DNA of 64,000 bases from Microbacterium maritypicum. GTDB taxonomy: Bacteria; Actinomycetota; Actinomycetes; Actinomycetales; Microbacteriaceae. The notes below the pieces were generated by a model. The model searched no databases. It saw only the letters and a program-made list of their open reading frames with translations, and was not told the DNA's origin. Location: the NCBI RefSeq assembly GCF_008868125.1, contig NZ_WAAQ01000001.1, positions 248,001 through 312,000 of the forward strand, given 5' to 3'. The position numbers and the translations under genes are program-made. This document shows, in pieces, positions 40,088-48,225 of this stretch. The stretch's first letter is position 1; every line of letters starts with the position of its first letter.

Positions 40088-41452
40088 TCAGCCGATCGCC
40101 GGGCGCTCCTTGGGCAGCTCGTACGCCGTCTGCCGTTGGCGCAGGGCCAGTGCGGAACCCAGCGTCAGCGGTCCGAGCCGGCCGAGGAACATCAGGAGAA
40201 CGAGGATGAGCTGCGCGGCCGCCGGCAGATCGGCCGTGATGCCGGTAGACATGCCGACGGTACCGAACGCCGAGACGACTTCGAAGAGCACGCGATCGAG
40301 GTCGAGATCCGTCATCGCGAGTATCGCGATCACTGCGCTCATCACCGCGGCGAGGGCGACGATCACCACGGTGATGGCCTCCCTGTGCACAGACCGCGAG
40401 AGCCGCTTGCCGAACACGTTCACCGCGGTCCCGCCGCGGAACTCGGTCCACATGATGAACAACAGCACGGCGAAGGTCGTCACCTTGATGCCGCCGGCGG
40501 TGCCTGCCGGTCCGCCTCCGATGAACATCAGCACATCTGTGACGAGCCAGGTCTCATCGTGCATGAGCGAGGTGTCCACGGAGTTGAAGCCGGCCGTGCG
40601 GGCCTGCACCGAATGGAAGAACCCCGCCAGCATGCGGGAGGCGGGATCGAGCGGTCCCAGCGTGCCGGGATTGTTCCACTCCACGACCACCGTGAACCCC
40701 GTGCCGAGGGTGAGCAGGACGAGGGTGGCGACGAGCACGATCCGCGTGTTCATCGACCAGTGCAGCGGGTTCCTGAACTCCTTCCGGAGCTGTCGAAGCA
40801 CGGGGAAGCCGAGCCCGCCGAGGATGATCGCGATGCAGATCGGGATGCAGATCCACGGGTCGGACACGAACCCGATCAGGCTGTCGGTGTACAGCGCGAA
40901 CCCCGCGTTGTTGAAGGACGACACGGCGTGGAAGACGGCGTGCCAGGCGGCTCGGCCCACGTCGTAGTCGTAGCCGGTCCAGAAGCGGACGAACAGGACC
41001 GTCGCGACCGCCGCCTCGATGATCAAGGTCGTGATCAGGATGCCGATCGCGGTGCGCTTCATGTCGCCCACACCCGTGGACTTCGTCTCGGTGCCGGCGA
41101 AGATCCGTGAACGCACGCTGAGCTTGCGAGCGAGCGCGAAGCCGATCAGGGCCGCGAAGAGCATGATGCCGAGCCCGCCGAGCTGGATCAGGAGCAGGAT
41201 CACGACTTTGCCGAACGGGCTCCAGTAGGTCGCGGTGTCGACCACGATGAGTCCCGTCACGCACACCGCAGAGGTGGAGGTGAAGAGCGCATCGACGAAG
41301 TTCGTCCAGACGCCGCTGCGCGACGAGAACGGGAGCATCAGAAGCGCGGTGCCGACGAGGATCGCCGCCCCGAAGCCGAGGGCGATCGCCTGGGCGGGGG
41401 CGAAGCCCCGCCGACGCGGGAGGCGACGCGCCGGAGCGGGGAGGGTCAACAC
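40088..41452 (-). CDS. ktrB: Potassium uptake membrane subunit (KtrB/TrkH family)
   Basis: 454 residues from GTG 41452. It has about eight membrane helices and four pore loops of the SKT superfamily; selectivity-loop sequences are visible near FTSTSAVCVTGLIVVDT, HAVSSFNNAGFALYTD, FIGGGPAGTAGGIKV and SAFGTVGMSTGITADL. The short basic N-terminus (ARRLPRRRG) is cytoplasmic. It transports K+ and probably works with KtrA encoded just downstream. The exact start is uncertain: the GTG has no close ribosome site, and a TAACGT box lies 8 nt upstream. Confidence 0.93.
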   Translation of the reverse strand: MLTLPAPARRLPRRRGFAPAQAIALGFGAAILVGTALLMLPFSSRSGVWTNFVDALFTSTSAVCVTGLIVVDTATYWSPFGKVVILLLIQLGGLGIMLFAALIGFALARKLSVRSRIFAGTETKSTGVGDMKRTAIGILITTLIIEAAVATVLFVRFWTGYDYDVGRAAWHAVFHAVSSFNNAGFALYTDSLIGFVSDPWICIPICIAIILGGLGFPVLRQLRKEFRNPLHWSMNTRIVLVATLVLLTLGTGFTVVVEWNNPGTLGPLDPASRMLAGFFHSVQARTAGFNSVDTSLMHDETWLVTDVLMFIGGGPAGTAGGIKVTTFAVLLFIMWTEFRGGTAVNVFGKRLSRSVHREAITVVIVALAAVMSAVIAILAMTDLDLDRVLFEVVSAFGTVGMSTGITADLPAAAQLILVLLMFLGRLGPLTLGSALALRQRQTAYELPKERPAIG

Positions 41453-41550
41453 GAGAAGTGACGTTACTCCTCGAGACGATCATCCGGGTGCCGCCGGGCG
41501 GACGGAGACGGTGCACGACGGCCTCGACGGCCGCCTCGGAGAGGTCCGGG

Positions 41551-42276
41551 TCAGGTCTCGTTCCAGAGCCGCCGGTAGTACGCGAGTCGGTCGCGGTCGG
41601 GGTCGACGCCGTACGCCTCGATGAGGGTGTCCTCCCATCCGGTGCCGAAGTTCCACATGGTGCTCATCGATGCCACGGCGATGTCGGCCCAGCGGTCGGC
41701 GACTCCGAGGGCGGCGAGATCGACGAAGGCGGTGGGGCGTCCGTCGGCGTCGAGAAGCGTGTTGGGCATGCAGGCGTCGCCGTGGCACACCACCGGCCGG
41801 TCGATCGGCGGTGCCTGGAGCAGGTCTTCGGCCACGATCGTGCCGCGCTCCGCGGCGTCGGCGATCCGCTGGTGCGTGCTCCATTCCCAGGGGCACTCGG
41901 CCACCGGAAGTGCATCGTGGAGCGCGCGAAGGCCGACGCCGACCGCTCGCACCGCGGTCTCCGGTTCGGCGGCCCAGCGAGGGTCGACGGCACTGCTCGC
42001 ATCGATCGCGACCGTGACGAGCCACTCGTGCGCGTCATCCTGGCCCTGCTCGAGCACCTCGGGCACCGAGATCCAGGTACGCGCCCACCTCATGCGCTCG
42101 GCTTCGTCGCGCATGTTCGCCTCGTCGTCGAGCGGCCCCCACTTGATGTACCGGCCGTCGTCGGTGCGGAAGGTCAGCCCCCCGATCCCATTGAGCCAGA
42201 CCGGTGTGAGCGCGGCGCCGCGGGCGAGCTCGCGAACCCGCACCGGGACGTCGACGGAGGTGGAGGGGATGCTCAT
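41551..42276 (-). CDS. Aminoglycoside 3'-phosphotransferase-like kinase
   Basis: 241 residues from ATG 42276. It has the APH(3') layout: catalytic loop VVCHGDACMPNTLL with Asp near residue 170, metal-binding DLAALGVADRWADIAVA (DLG-type Asp), and the C-terminal EAYGVDPDRDRLAYYRRLW, which matches the family ending closely. All catalytic residues are present, so it could phosphorylate kanamycin-type aminoglycosides; chromosomal copies in soil actinobacteria may have other substrates. A CAGGAT box 6 nt before the ATG supports the start; the frame stays open far upstream only as a shadow. Confidence 0.85.
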   Translation of the reverse strand: MSIPSTSVDVPVRVRELARGAALTPVWLNGIGGLTFRTDDGRYIKWGPLDDEANMRDEAERMRWARTWISVPEVLEQGQDDAHEWLVTVAIDASSAVDPRWAAEPETAVRAVGVGLRALHDALPVAECPWEWSTHQRIADAAERGTIVAEDLLQAPPIDRPVVCHGDACMPNTLLDADGRPTAFVDLAALGVADRWADIAVASMSTMWNFGTGWEDTLIEAYGVDPDRDRLAYYRRLWNET

Positions 42277-42282
42277 CCGTCC

Positions 42283-42288
42283 ATCCTG
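42283..42288 (-). promoter_or_regulatory. -10 box of the APH-like gene (leaderless)
   Basis: On the minus strand CAGGAT is followed by 6 nt and then ATG 42276. Confidence 0.4.
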
Positions 42289-42386
42289 CCCGACCACGAT
42301 GAGCGGGATCCTGCCATCGATCCAGGCGGTGTCGTAGGCTCGCTCTCGATGCAGTTCCCCCGGTCGTGGTGAAACCAAGAACCACG

Positions 42387-42398
42387 TAGGCTGATACT
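42387..42398 (+). promoter_or_regulatory. Two adjacent candidate -10 boxes of the SDR operon
   Basis: TAGGCT and GATACT lie side by side. The leader of about 45 nt ends in AAGGAGAA before ATG 42448. Confidence 0.4.
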
Positions 42399-42447
42399 GC
42401 GTTCCATCAATGCATGTCGCACGACGACGTTCGAAGGAGAACATCAG

Positions 42448-43206
42448 ATGCAGATCAGCGGACAGGGTGCACTCATCACCGGTGGGGCCTCGGGGCTCGG
42501 ACTCGCCACGGCGCGTCGGCTGGTCGCCGCGGGAGCGCACGTCACGATCATCGACCTCGCCTCGTCGAAGGGTGCCGAGATCGCGGACGAGCTCGGCGGG
42601 CTCTTCGTCGCGGCGGATGTGACGAACGCCGATGAGGTGCAGGCGGCCGTCGCGGCCGCGCAGGCGGCAGCTCCGCTGCGCGTCGTCGTGAACTGTGCAG
42701 GGATCGCTCCGCCCGCGAAGGTGCTCGACCGCGAGGGCAATCCCGCCGTGCTCGCCGACTTCGAGCGCGTGATCCGCATCAACCTGGTCGGCACGTTCAA
42801 CGTCATCTCGCAGGCCTCTGCCGTGATCGCCAAGAACGAGCTGCACGACGAGGAACGCGGCGTCATCGTGAACACCGCGAGCGTCGCCGCGTTCGACGGC
42901 CAGATCGGCCAGCCCGCCTACTCCGCATCCAAGGGCGGCGTGCACGCCATGACCCTCCCCGTGGCGCGCGAGCTCGCCCGCTACGGCATCCGGGTCTGCA
43001 CGATCGCTCCCGGCATCATGGAGACGCCGATGCTGATGGGTCTCCCGCAGGCCGCTCAGGACTCCCTGGGCCAGCAGGTCCCCTTCCCGTCGCGGCTCGG
43101 TCGCCCCGACGAATACGCCGTGCTCGTGCAGCAGATCGTCGAGAACGGCTATCTCAACGGCGAGACCATCCGCCTCGACGGCGCCATCCGCATGGCGCCG
43201 CGCTGA
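42448..43206 (+). CDS. SDR oxidoreductase, type-2 3-hydroxyacyl-CoA dehydrogenase-like
   Basis: 252 residues. Classical short-chain dehydrogenase: cofactor motif ALITGGASGLGLATARRL, Asp after strand 2 (TIIDLASS, favouring NAD), VVNCAGIAPPAK, catalytic Ser in IVNTASVAAFDG and YSASKGGVHAM. The specific pattern (NLVGTFNVISQASAVIAKNE, APGIMETPML) matches HSD17B10-type 3-hydroxyacyl-CoA dehydrogenases, which act in fatty acid and branched-chain acid oxidation. It is followed 46 bases later by a second SDR gene on the same strand. Confidence 0.9.
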   Translation: MQISGQGALITGGASGLGLATARRLVAAGAHVTIIDLASSKGAEIADELGGLFVAADVTNADEVQAAVAAAQAAAPLRVVVNCAGIAPPAKVLDREGNPAVLADFERVIRINLVGTFNVISQASAVIAKNELHDEERGVIVNTASVAAFDGQIGQPAYSASKGGVHAMTLPVARELARYGIRVCTIAPGIMETPMLMGLPQAAQDSLGQQVPFPSRLGRPDEYAVLVQQIVENGYLNGETIRLDGAIRMAPR

Positions 43207-43252
43207 CCCCGCGGCTGCCTTTCCCTTCGCGATCGAGAACCCAGGAGAACCC

Positions 43253-44083
43253 ATGTCCCTTGCAGGCAAGACCATCCTGATGTCGGGCGGCAGCCGCGGC
43301 ATCGGCCTCGCGATAGCGCTGCGGGCTGCCGCAGACGGTGCGAACATCGCGATGCTCGCGAAGACCGACACCCCGCATCCGAAGCTCGAGGGCACGATCC
43401 ACACCGCCGCCGAGCAGATCCGTGCGGCGGGTGGCCAGGCCCTGCCGATCGTCGGCGACGTGCGCGACGACGACGACATCACCGAGGCGGTCATGAAGAC
43501 GCAGGGTGAGTTCGGCGGCATCGACATCGTGATCAACAACGCCAGCGTGATCGACCTGTCGCGCTCGCTCGACCTGAACGCCAAGAAGTACGACCTGATG
43601 CAGGATGTCAACGTGCGCGGAACATTCATGCTCTCGCGCGCGGCGGTGCCGATCCTGAAGGATGCCGAGAACCCGCACATCCTGTCGCTGTCGCCGCCCT
43701 TGAACCCCACCCCGAAGTGGCTCGGCGCGCACACCGGGTACACGCTCGCCAAGTTCGGCATGACCATGGTCACGCTCGGCCTCGCCGCCGAGTTCGCGCG
43801 CGACGGGATCGCCGCCAACACGCTCTGGCCGCGCACCACGATCGCGACCGCTGCGGTGCAGAACCTCCTCGGGGGCGACAAGGTCATGGCCGCCAGCCGC
43901 ACGCCCGACATCTACGCCGATGCCGCCTACGCCGTGCTGCTCAAGCCCGCGGCGTCGTTCACCGGGCAGACGCTCATCGTCGAGGACGTGCTCGAAGCCG
44001 ACGGCGTCACCGATTTCTCCGGCTACGCCGCGATCCCCGGCACCCCCGACGACGCGCTCTTCCCCGACATCTTCCTCGACTGA
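43253..44083 (+). CDS. SDR oxidoreductase, HSDL2-like
   Basis: 276 residues. Cofactor motif TILMSGGSRGIGLAIALRA, then AMLAKTDTPHPKLEGTIH, a stretch typical of the HSDL2 group. It also has INNASVIDLSRSLDL, and ILSLSPPLNPTPKWLGAHTGYTLAKFGMTM with the YxxxK pair. Human HSDL2 carries an extra sterol-carrier domain that is absent here. It probably reduces or oxidises a lipid-derived carbonyl together with the upstream SDR. A GGAGAA ribosome site is present. Confidence 0.88.
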   Translation: MSLAGKTILMSGGSRGIGLAIALRAAADGANIAMLAKTDTPHPKLEGTIHTAAEQIRAAGGQALPIVGDVRDDDDITEAVMKTQGEFGGIDIVINNASVIDLSRSLDLNAKKYDLMQDVNVRGTFMLSRAAVPILKDAENPHILSLSPPLNPTPKWLGAHTGYTLAKFGMTMVTLGLAAEFARDGIAANTLWPRTTIATAAVQNLLGGDKVMAASRTPDIYADAAYAVLLKPAASFTGQTLIVEDVLEADGVTDFSGYAAIPGTPDDALFPDIFLD

Positions 44084-44099
44084 GACGCGGGGGATCTCC

Positions 44100-44849
44100 C
44101 TAGAACAGCAGGTACACGGCGCCGACGATCGTGAGGACGATCACGATGCGGTCGAACACCCGCTGATTCATCTTCCGCGCGACCCACAGGCCCAGGAGCG
44201 CACCGGCCACGACGAGCGGGGCGAGGACGGCATCCATCAGCAGCACGGGTGTCTCGAACAGACCCAGGCCTGCGAGGAACGGCACCTTGATCGCGTTGAT
44301 GATGGCGAAGAACCATGCCGACGTGCCGAGGAACACCTGCACCGGGGTGCGTGTGGCCAGGAAGTACATCGACATGACCGGCCCCCCGGCGTTCGCGACC
44401 ATGGTGGTGAAGCCGCCGAGCGTGCCGTAGGTACCGGCGAGCACGATGCCACCGGACGGCGGAGCCGCGGCGTCCGCCCTGCTCTGCCGCCACCGGCGCC
44501 ACAGCGTCACCGCGATCATCAGCAGCAGGATCACCCCGATCGCGCGGCGGACGATGCCGTCGCCGGCGAGCGCGAGGAAGGCGAATCCGACCAGGAGGCC
44601 GGCGATGACCGCGGGGGCGAGGCGCAGCAGCGTGGGCCAATGCGCATGCCGACGGTAGGCGATGAGCGCGAACACGTCGCCGACCATGAGCAGCAGCAGC
44701 ATCGCCGCCGTGGAGGTGTGTGCGGGCAGGACCGCCGCGAACAGCGCGATCGCGAGGATGCTGCCGCCGGGAAGCGCCGTCTTCGAGATGCCGATCGTCA
44801 CCGCGGCCAGGGCGAGCGCCGACCAGGCCCACGGATCGAGCGCGATCAC
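44100..44849 (-). CDS. TauE/SafE-family anion exporter
   Basis: 249 residues from GTG 44849. About eight membrane helices, with the family start GISKTALPGGSILAIAL and the second repeat TYGTLGGFTTMVANAGGPVMSMYFLA near residue 140. TauE/SafE proteins move sulfite, sulfoacetate or other organosulfonates and organic anions out of the cell. Its start overlaps the stop of a 24-codon ORF (GTGA), and both follow the KDPG aldolase gene, so export of a product of that pathway is a fair guess. Confidence 0.88.
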   Translation of the reverse strand: MIALDPWAWSALALAAVTIGISKTALPGGSILAIALFAAVLPAHTSTAAMLLLLMVGDVFALIAYRRHAHWPTLLRLAPAVIAGLLVGFAFLALAGDGIVRRAIGVILLLMIAVTLWRRWRQSRADAAAPPSGGIVLAGTYGTLGGFTTMVANAGGPVMSMYFLATRTPVQVFLGTSAWFFAIINAIKVPFLAGLGLFETPVLLMDAVLAPLVVAGALLGLWVARKMNQRVFDRIVIVLTIVGAVYLLF

Positions 44850-44920
44850 CTCTCGAGCTCGGCGACGATCGCGTCATAACCGCGCGCTGCGGCGAGCAGA
44901 TCGCGGGTGGCGTCGATCAC
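44846..44920 (-). CDS. Possible 24-residue ORF coupled to the TauE gene
   Basis: GTG 44920 has an excellent AGGAGG ribosome site 6 nt upstream and reads 24 codons (start MIDATRDLLAAARG, end AIVAELER) to a TGA that overlaps the TauE start by four bases. It begins 32 bases after the aldolase stop. The peptide is an amphipathic helix without a membrane segment. It may be a true small protein, or only a translational coupler that brings ribosomes to the exporter. No family recognised. Confidence 0.45.
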   Translation of the reverse strand: MIDATRDLLAAARGYDAIVAELER

Positions 44921-44952
44921 AGTGGCCTCCTGGGTCGGCGGGTGCGGGGCGA

Positions 44953-45591
44953 TCAGTCTCGCGTGGCGGCGAGAGCCGCCGCGAACCGTGCAGCGCGCTG
45001 CTCGATGTCGGCCCAGTCGGCAGCCTTGATCGACGCGCCGTTCGCGAGGTCGCCCCCGGCGCCTACCGCTACCGCGCCGGCGGCGAACCACGCGGCGAGG
45101 TTGTCGGGGCTGACGCCGCCGGTGGGCATCAGTGGAGCGTCGGGGAACGGTCCGCGCAGGGCGCCGAGGTACGAAGGGCCGCCGAGGGAGGCCGGGAAGA
45201 TCTTCACCACGTCGACGCCGAGCTCGAGTGCGGCCATGACCTCGGTGGGCGTCATGGCTCCGGTCATCACGACGCGACCCGTGTCGAGCATGCTGCGGGT
45301 GAGGTGGGGCAGCGTGCCGGGGCTCACCAGGAACTCGGCGCCCGCCTCGGCGGCCTGCTCCGCCTGCGCTGCCGTGGTCACGGTGCCGGCGCCGATGTGG
45401 GCGGCGTCGCCGTGGCGTGCGATGAGCTCGCGGATGACGGCGGGTGCATCGGGCGTGGAGAAGGTCACCTCGATGCCCGTGACACCGCCGCGGATGATCG
45501 CCTCGGAGGCCTCGAGCGCCAGTTCAGGGGAGGGGGCGCGGAGAACGGCGAGGATGCCGGTGGTGCGGGCGCGGTCGAGACGGTCGGGCAT
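44953..45591 (-). CDS. eda: 2-keto-3-deoxy-6-phosphogluconate aldolase family
   Basis: 212 residues. Class I aldolase of the KDPG/KHG family: substrate Glu in GGVTGIEVTFSTPDAP near residue 42, HIGAGTVTTAAQAEQAAEAG, and the Schiff-base Lys in VDVVKIFPASLGGPSYLGAL near residue 130, followed by MPTGGVSPDNLAAWFAAG. It splits KDPG or a related 2-keto-3-deoxy sugar acid phosphate to pyruvate and an aldehyde. No dehydratase or kinase is adjacent. An AAGGAG ribosome site is present. An operator-like TGTAACGACA lies 47 bases upstream and matches two copies at the ribokinase locus. Confidence 0.92.
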   Translation of the reverse strand: MPDRLDRARTTGILAVLRAPSPELALEASEAIIRGGVTGIEVTFSTPDAPAVIRELIARHGDAAHIGAGTVTTAAQAEQAAEAGAEFLVSPGTLPHLTRSMLDTGRVVMTGAMTPTEVMAALELGVDVVKIFPASLGGPSYLGALRGPFPDAPLMPTGGVSPDNLAAWFAAGAVAVGAGGDLANGASIKAADWADIEQRAARFAAALAATRD

Positions 45592-45635
45592 GGGGCTCCT
45601 TCATCGGGCGGGCTCGTCCATTCTCCCGGGCGCAG

Positions 45636-45649
45636 CCTGTAACGACAAG
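45636..45649. promoter_or_regulatory. Candidate GntR operator of eda
   Basis: CCTGTAACGACAAG is nearly identical to CCTGTAACGACAGG at 63462 in front of the transaldolase-like gene. Central TGT-AACG-ACA is symmetric in its arms. Confidence 0.5.
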
Positions 45650-45653
45650 TTGG

Positions 45654-46214
45654 TCAGGAGGCGTGGGTGCGCGGCCAGGCCTCGATCAGTTCCTTCGACT
45701 CCTTGAGGCCGAGTCCGGTGTGTTGGCGCAGCGTCTTGATCGCGGCGATGGCGGAGTCGCCGGCGACCATCCTGTCGATCTCGGTGGCGACCGACGGCGG
45801 CAGCGACGCGCGCACAGACGACGGGGTCATGGCGGTCGGGGTGATCGAGGAGCGTGTGGCCGTGGCGTTCGACACGGCTGCGAGGTGCGGCGCCGTGGTG
45901 CTGACCGACCAGTGCTCTATGCGGTCCTTCGCCTCCTTGAGGCCGACGCCCGAGTGGTCGCGGTAGAGCTTGATCGCGTGGATCTTCTGCCCGGCTGAGA
46001 CGAGCCGGTCGATCTCGGCGATCACGGTCGGCGTCAGACCGGAGACCGACGCCGACGCCGACGAGGCCGGAGCCGTGCGCGCGGTCGTGGGCGACGGGGT
46101 GAACACCTGCGGCTCCGGCAGCTTCGGGCGCATGCCGCGCAGTGCGACCGCGAGGATCGCGACGACCACGATCAGGCCGACGACGATCGCGATGATCCAC
46201 AGCACGGCATCCAT
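45654..46214 (-). CDS. Membrane-anchored protein with two bL12 C-terminal-like repeats
   Basis: 186 residues. One membrane helix at residues 4-26, a Pro/Ser/Thr/Ala-rich linker (30-60), then two homologous units at about 62-102 and 140-180. Each contains a pattern of the type [21 protein letters not shown], the signature helix-loop-helix of the ribosomal protein L7/L12 C-terminal domain (alternating Lys, VGLKEAK). In ribosomes that domain recruits translation GTPases; in a membrane protein the role is unknown. A TAGACT box 6 nt before the ATG suggests leaderless expression. Confidence 0.85.
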   Translation of the reverse strand: MDAVLWIIAIVVGLIVVVAILAVALRGMRPKLPEPQVFTPSPTTARTAPASSASASVSGLTPTVIAEIDRLVSAGQKIHAIKLYRDHSGVGLKEAKDRIEHWSVSTTAPHLAAVSNATATRSSITPTAMTPSSVRASLPPSVATEIDRMVAGDSAIAAIKTLRQHTGLGLKESKELIEAWPRTHAS

Positions 46215-46220
46215 GGGCTC

Positions 46221-46226
46221 AGTCTA
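46221..46226 (-). promoter_or_regulatory. -10 box of the bL12-like gene (leaderless)
   Basis: On the minus strand TAGACT is followed by 6 nt and then ATG 46214. Confidence 0.5.
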
Positions 46227-46272
46227 GAGAGGTCGCCTCCCGCGCCCCAGGGCGTTCCCATCCGCCACCGCG

Positions 46273-46278
46273 TACCCT
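46273..46278 (+). promoter_or_regulatory. -10 box of rlmN (leaderless)
   Basis: TACCCT lies 7 nt before ATG 46286. Confidence 0.5.
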
Positions 46279-46285
46279 GGAGGGT

Positions 46286-47587
46286 ATGACCGAGACTCCC
46301 CGCACGCGCGAGACGCGCCCCGCAGCATCCGCGTCCGCCCCGCAGGGTCGGCCCGCCCAGGGCAAGGTCCGCGAGACGCGCACGGCGCAGGTGCGCCCCG
46401 CGACCGAGGGGTGGACCCAGCAGAAGGATGCCGAGGGGCGTCCGCTGCTGCAGTTCGCGAGCCCCAAGCGCGGCAAGCCGCCGGTGCACCTGGCCGACCT
46501 CACCCCGGCCGAGCGCACCGAGAAGGTCAAGGAGCTCGGGCTTCCGGGTTTCCGCGCGAAGCAGCTGTCGACGCACTACTTCCGTCACTACACGTCCGAC
46601 CCCGAGCAGATGACCGACCTCCCGGCCGACACCCGGGAGCAGCTCGTCGCCGGCATGCTCCCGCCTCTGCTCACCGAGGTGCGACGCCTGGAGACCGACC
46701 GCGGCGACACGATCAAGTTCCTGTGGCGCCTGCACGACGGCGCGCTGGTCGAGTCGGTGCTCATGCGCTACCCCGGCCGCATCACGCTGTGCGTGTCGAG
46801 CCAGGCCGGCTGCGGCATGAACTGCCCGTTCTGCGCGACCGGACAGGCGGGGCTCACCCGCAACATGTCGACGGCCGAGATCATCGAGCAGATCGTCCGC
46901 GCCAACCGTCTGATCGCCGAAGGTGGGCTCGGCGGCAAGAAGGCCGATGACCACAGCATGGAGCGCGTCTCGAACATCGTCTTCATGGGCATGGGGGAGC
47001 CGCTTGCCAACTACAAGCGCGTGATGGATGCGGTGCGCTCGATGGTCGCCCCGCAGCCCGACGGCCTCGGCATGAGCGCGCGCGGCATCACGGTGTCGAC
47101 CGTGGGCCTCGTGCCCGCGATCAAGAAGCTCGCCGACGAGAACATCCCGGTCACGTTCGCGCTGTCTCTGCACGCGCCCGACGACCACCTGCGCGACGAG
47201 CTCATCCCCGTGAACTCGCGGTGGAAGGTCGACGAGGCCCTCGATGCCGCCTACGAGTACTACGCCAAGACCGGTCGCCGCGTCTCGATCGAGTACGCAC
47301 TCATCAAGGACATGAACGACCACGCCTGGCGTGCCGACCTGCTGGCCGAGAAGCTCAATCAGCGTGGCCGCGGCTGGGTGCACGTGAACCCGATCCCGCT
47401 GAACCCGACGCCCGGCTCGATCTGGACCTCGTCGGAGATCCCGGTGCAGAACGAGTTCGTGCGCAGGCTCAACGACGCCGGTATCCCCACGACCCTCCGC
47501 GACACCCGCGGCAAGGAGATCGACGGCGCCTGCGGTCAGCTCGTCGCCACGACCGAGGACGAGGCCGCTTCCGCTGCGATCGGCTGA
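46286..47587 (+). CDS. rlmN: 23S rRNA (adenine-2503-C2)-methyltransferase, radical SAM
   Basis: 433 residues. Radical SAM cluster motif CxxxCxxC in [19 protein letters not shown] near residues 175-183, SAM-binding [14 protein letters not shown], and the C-terminal catalytic Cys region [14 protein letters not shown] near residue 415. It methylates A2503 of 23S rRNA and A37 of some tRNAs using a methyl-Cys intermediate; both key Cys positions are present. The N-terminus has an extra 50 residues of Pro/Arg/Ala-rich sequence. Its 3' end overlaps the convergent oxidoreductase gene by 52 bases. Confidence 0.96.
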   Translation: MTETPRTRETRPAASASAPQGRPAQGKVRETRTAQVRPATEGWTQQKDAEGRPLLQFASPKRGKPPVHLADLTPAERTEKVKELGLPGFRAKQLSTHYFRHYTSDPEQMTDLPADTREQLVAGMLPPLLTEVRRLETDRGDTIKFLWRLHDGALVESVLMRYPGRITLCVSSQAGCGMNCPFCATGQAGLTRNMSTAEIIEQIVRANRLIAEGGLGGKKADDHSMERVSNIVFMGMGEPLANYKRVMDAVRSMVAPQPDGLGMSARGITVSTVGLVPAIKKLADENIPVTFALSLHAPDDHLRDELIPVNSRWKVDEALDAAYEYYAKTGRRVSIEYALIKDMNDHAWRADLLAEKLNQRGRGWVHVNPIPLNPTPGSIWTSSEIPVQNEFVRRLNDAGIPTTLRDTRGKEIDGACGQLVATTEDEAASAAIG

Positions 47588-48159
47588 GGCGCACCCGCTC
47601 GGCGTCCGTCCGCGGCGCCCAGCCGTTCGGCGCGGTCGAGCCACCGCGTGATGGTGGCATCGCTCGCGTCCTTCACACCGAGCATGCGGTGCGTGCGCAC
47701 CGAGCGGATCCCGCAGAAGCGCATCGTCCCTCGGGCGACGTGGGTCTGCGCGGGCAATCCGGTGAACGGCACGAAGTACCAGGGTGTGTCCGCGAGCAGG
47801 AGCAGGCGGCCGTGGCGTGCCGGCAGCAGGCCCTCGACGAGACCGAGCTTCGTGTACCGGTACTCCTGCTGCGGCAGCAGGGCGCGGTCGAAGAAGCCCT
47901 TCAGCAGGGCGGGGACCGACCCCCACCACAGCGGCGTCGCGATGACGACCGTGTCGGCGCTCTGCAGTGCGCGCTTCGCCTCGACGAGGTCGGGCTCGAG
48001 CGTCATGCGCTCGCGGTAGCCGAAGCGCAGGTTCGGGTCGAAGTCGAGGTCGCGGAGGGCGAGCACGCGCGCGTCGCCGTGGGCTGCGGCGTAGCGCTGC
48101 GCGAGCGCGGCGGTCAGGGAGCGGGCATCGGGATGGCCGTCGAGCACGAGAGCGGACAT
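47536..48159 (-). CDS. Flavodoxin-fold NAD(P)H oxidoreductase (quinone reductase-like)
   Basis: 207 residues. Flavodoxin-like fold with FMN loop [50 protein letters not shown] (typical of MdaB/NQO-type reductases) and [14 protein letters not shown]. It probably reduces quinones or other electrophiles. The last 25 residues are Ala/Arg/Ser-rich and lie inside the overlap with rlmN, so the protein may have been extended by loss of an earlier stop. It is divergent from a TetR regulator, with a 17-bp inverted repeat between them. Confidence 0.88.
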   Translation of the reverse strand: MSALVLDGHPDARSLTAALAQRYAAAHGDARVLALRDLDFDPNLRFGYRERMTLEPDLVEAKRALQSADTVVIATPLWWGSVPALLKGFFDRALLPQQEYRYTKLGLVEGLLPARHGRLLLLADTPWYFVPFTGLPAQTHVARGTMRFCGIRSVRTHRMLGVKDASDATITRWLDRAERLGAADGRRAGAPQPIAAEAASSSVVATS

Positions 48160-48168
48160 GGCGGGATT

Positions 48169-48211
48169 CCTATCTGGACAGTGTCAAGCTGGTGGACACT
48201 GTCAAGATAGG
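48169..48211. promoter_or_regulatory. 17-bp inverted repeat, TetR operator
   Basis: CCTATCTGGACAGTGTC and GACACTGTCAAGATAGG are complementary at 16 of 17 positions, with a 9-nt spacer. It fills the gap between the oxidoreductase and TetR starts, so binding should block both promoters. Confidence 0.8.
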
Positions 48212-48225
48212 AGAGGATGTTGCTC

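Noticed and set aside
41453..41550. Regulatory RNA between ktrB and the APH-like gene (for example a ydaO-type riboswitch)
   Set aside because: The stretch is under 100 bases, has no recognisable aptamer core, and small GC-rich inverted repeats are expected at this base composition.
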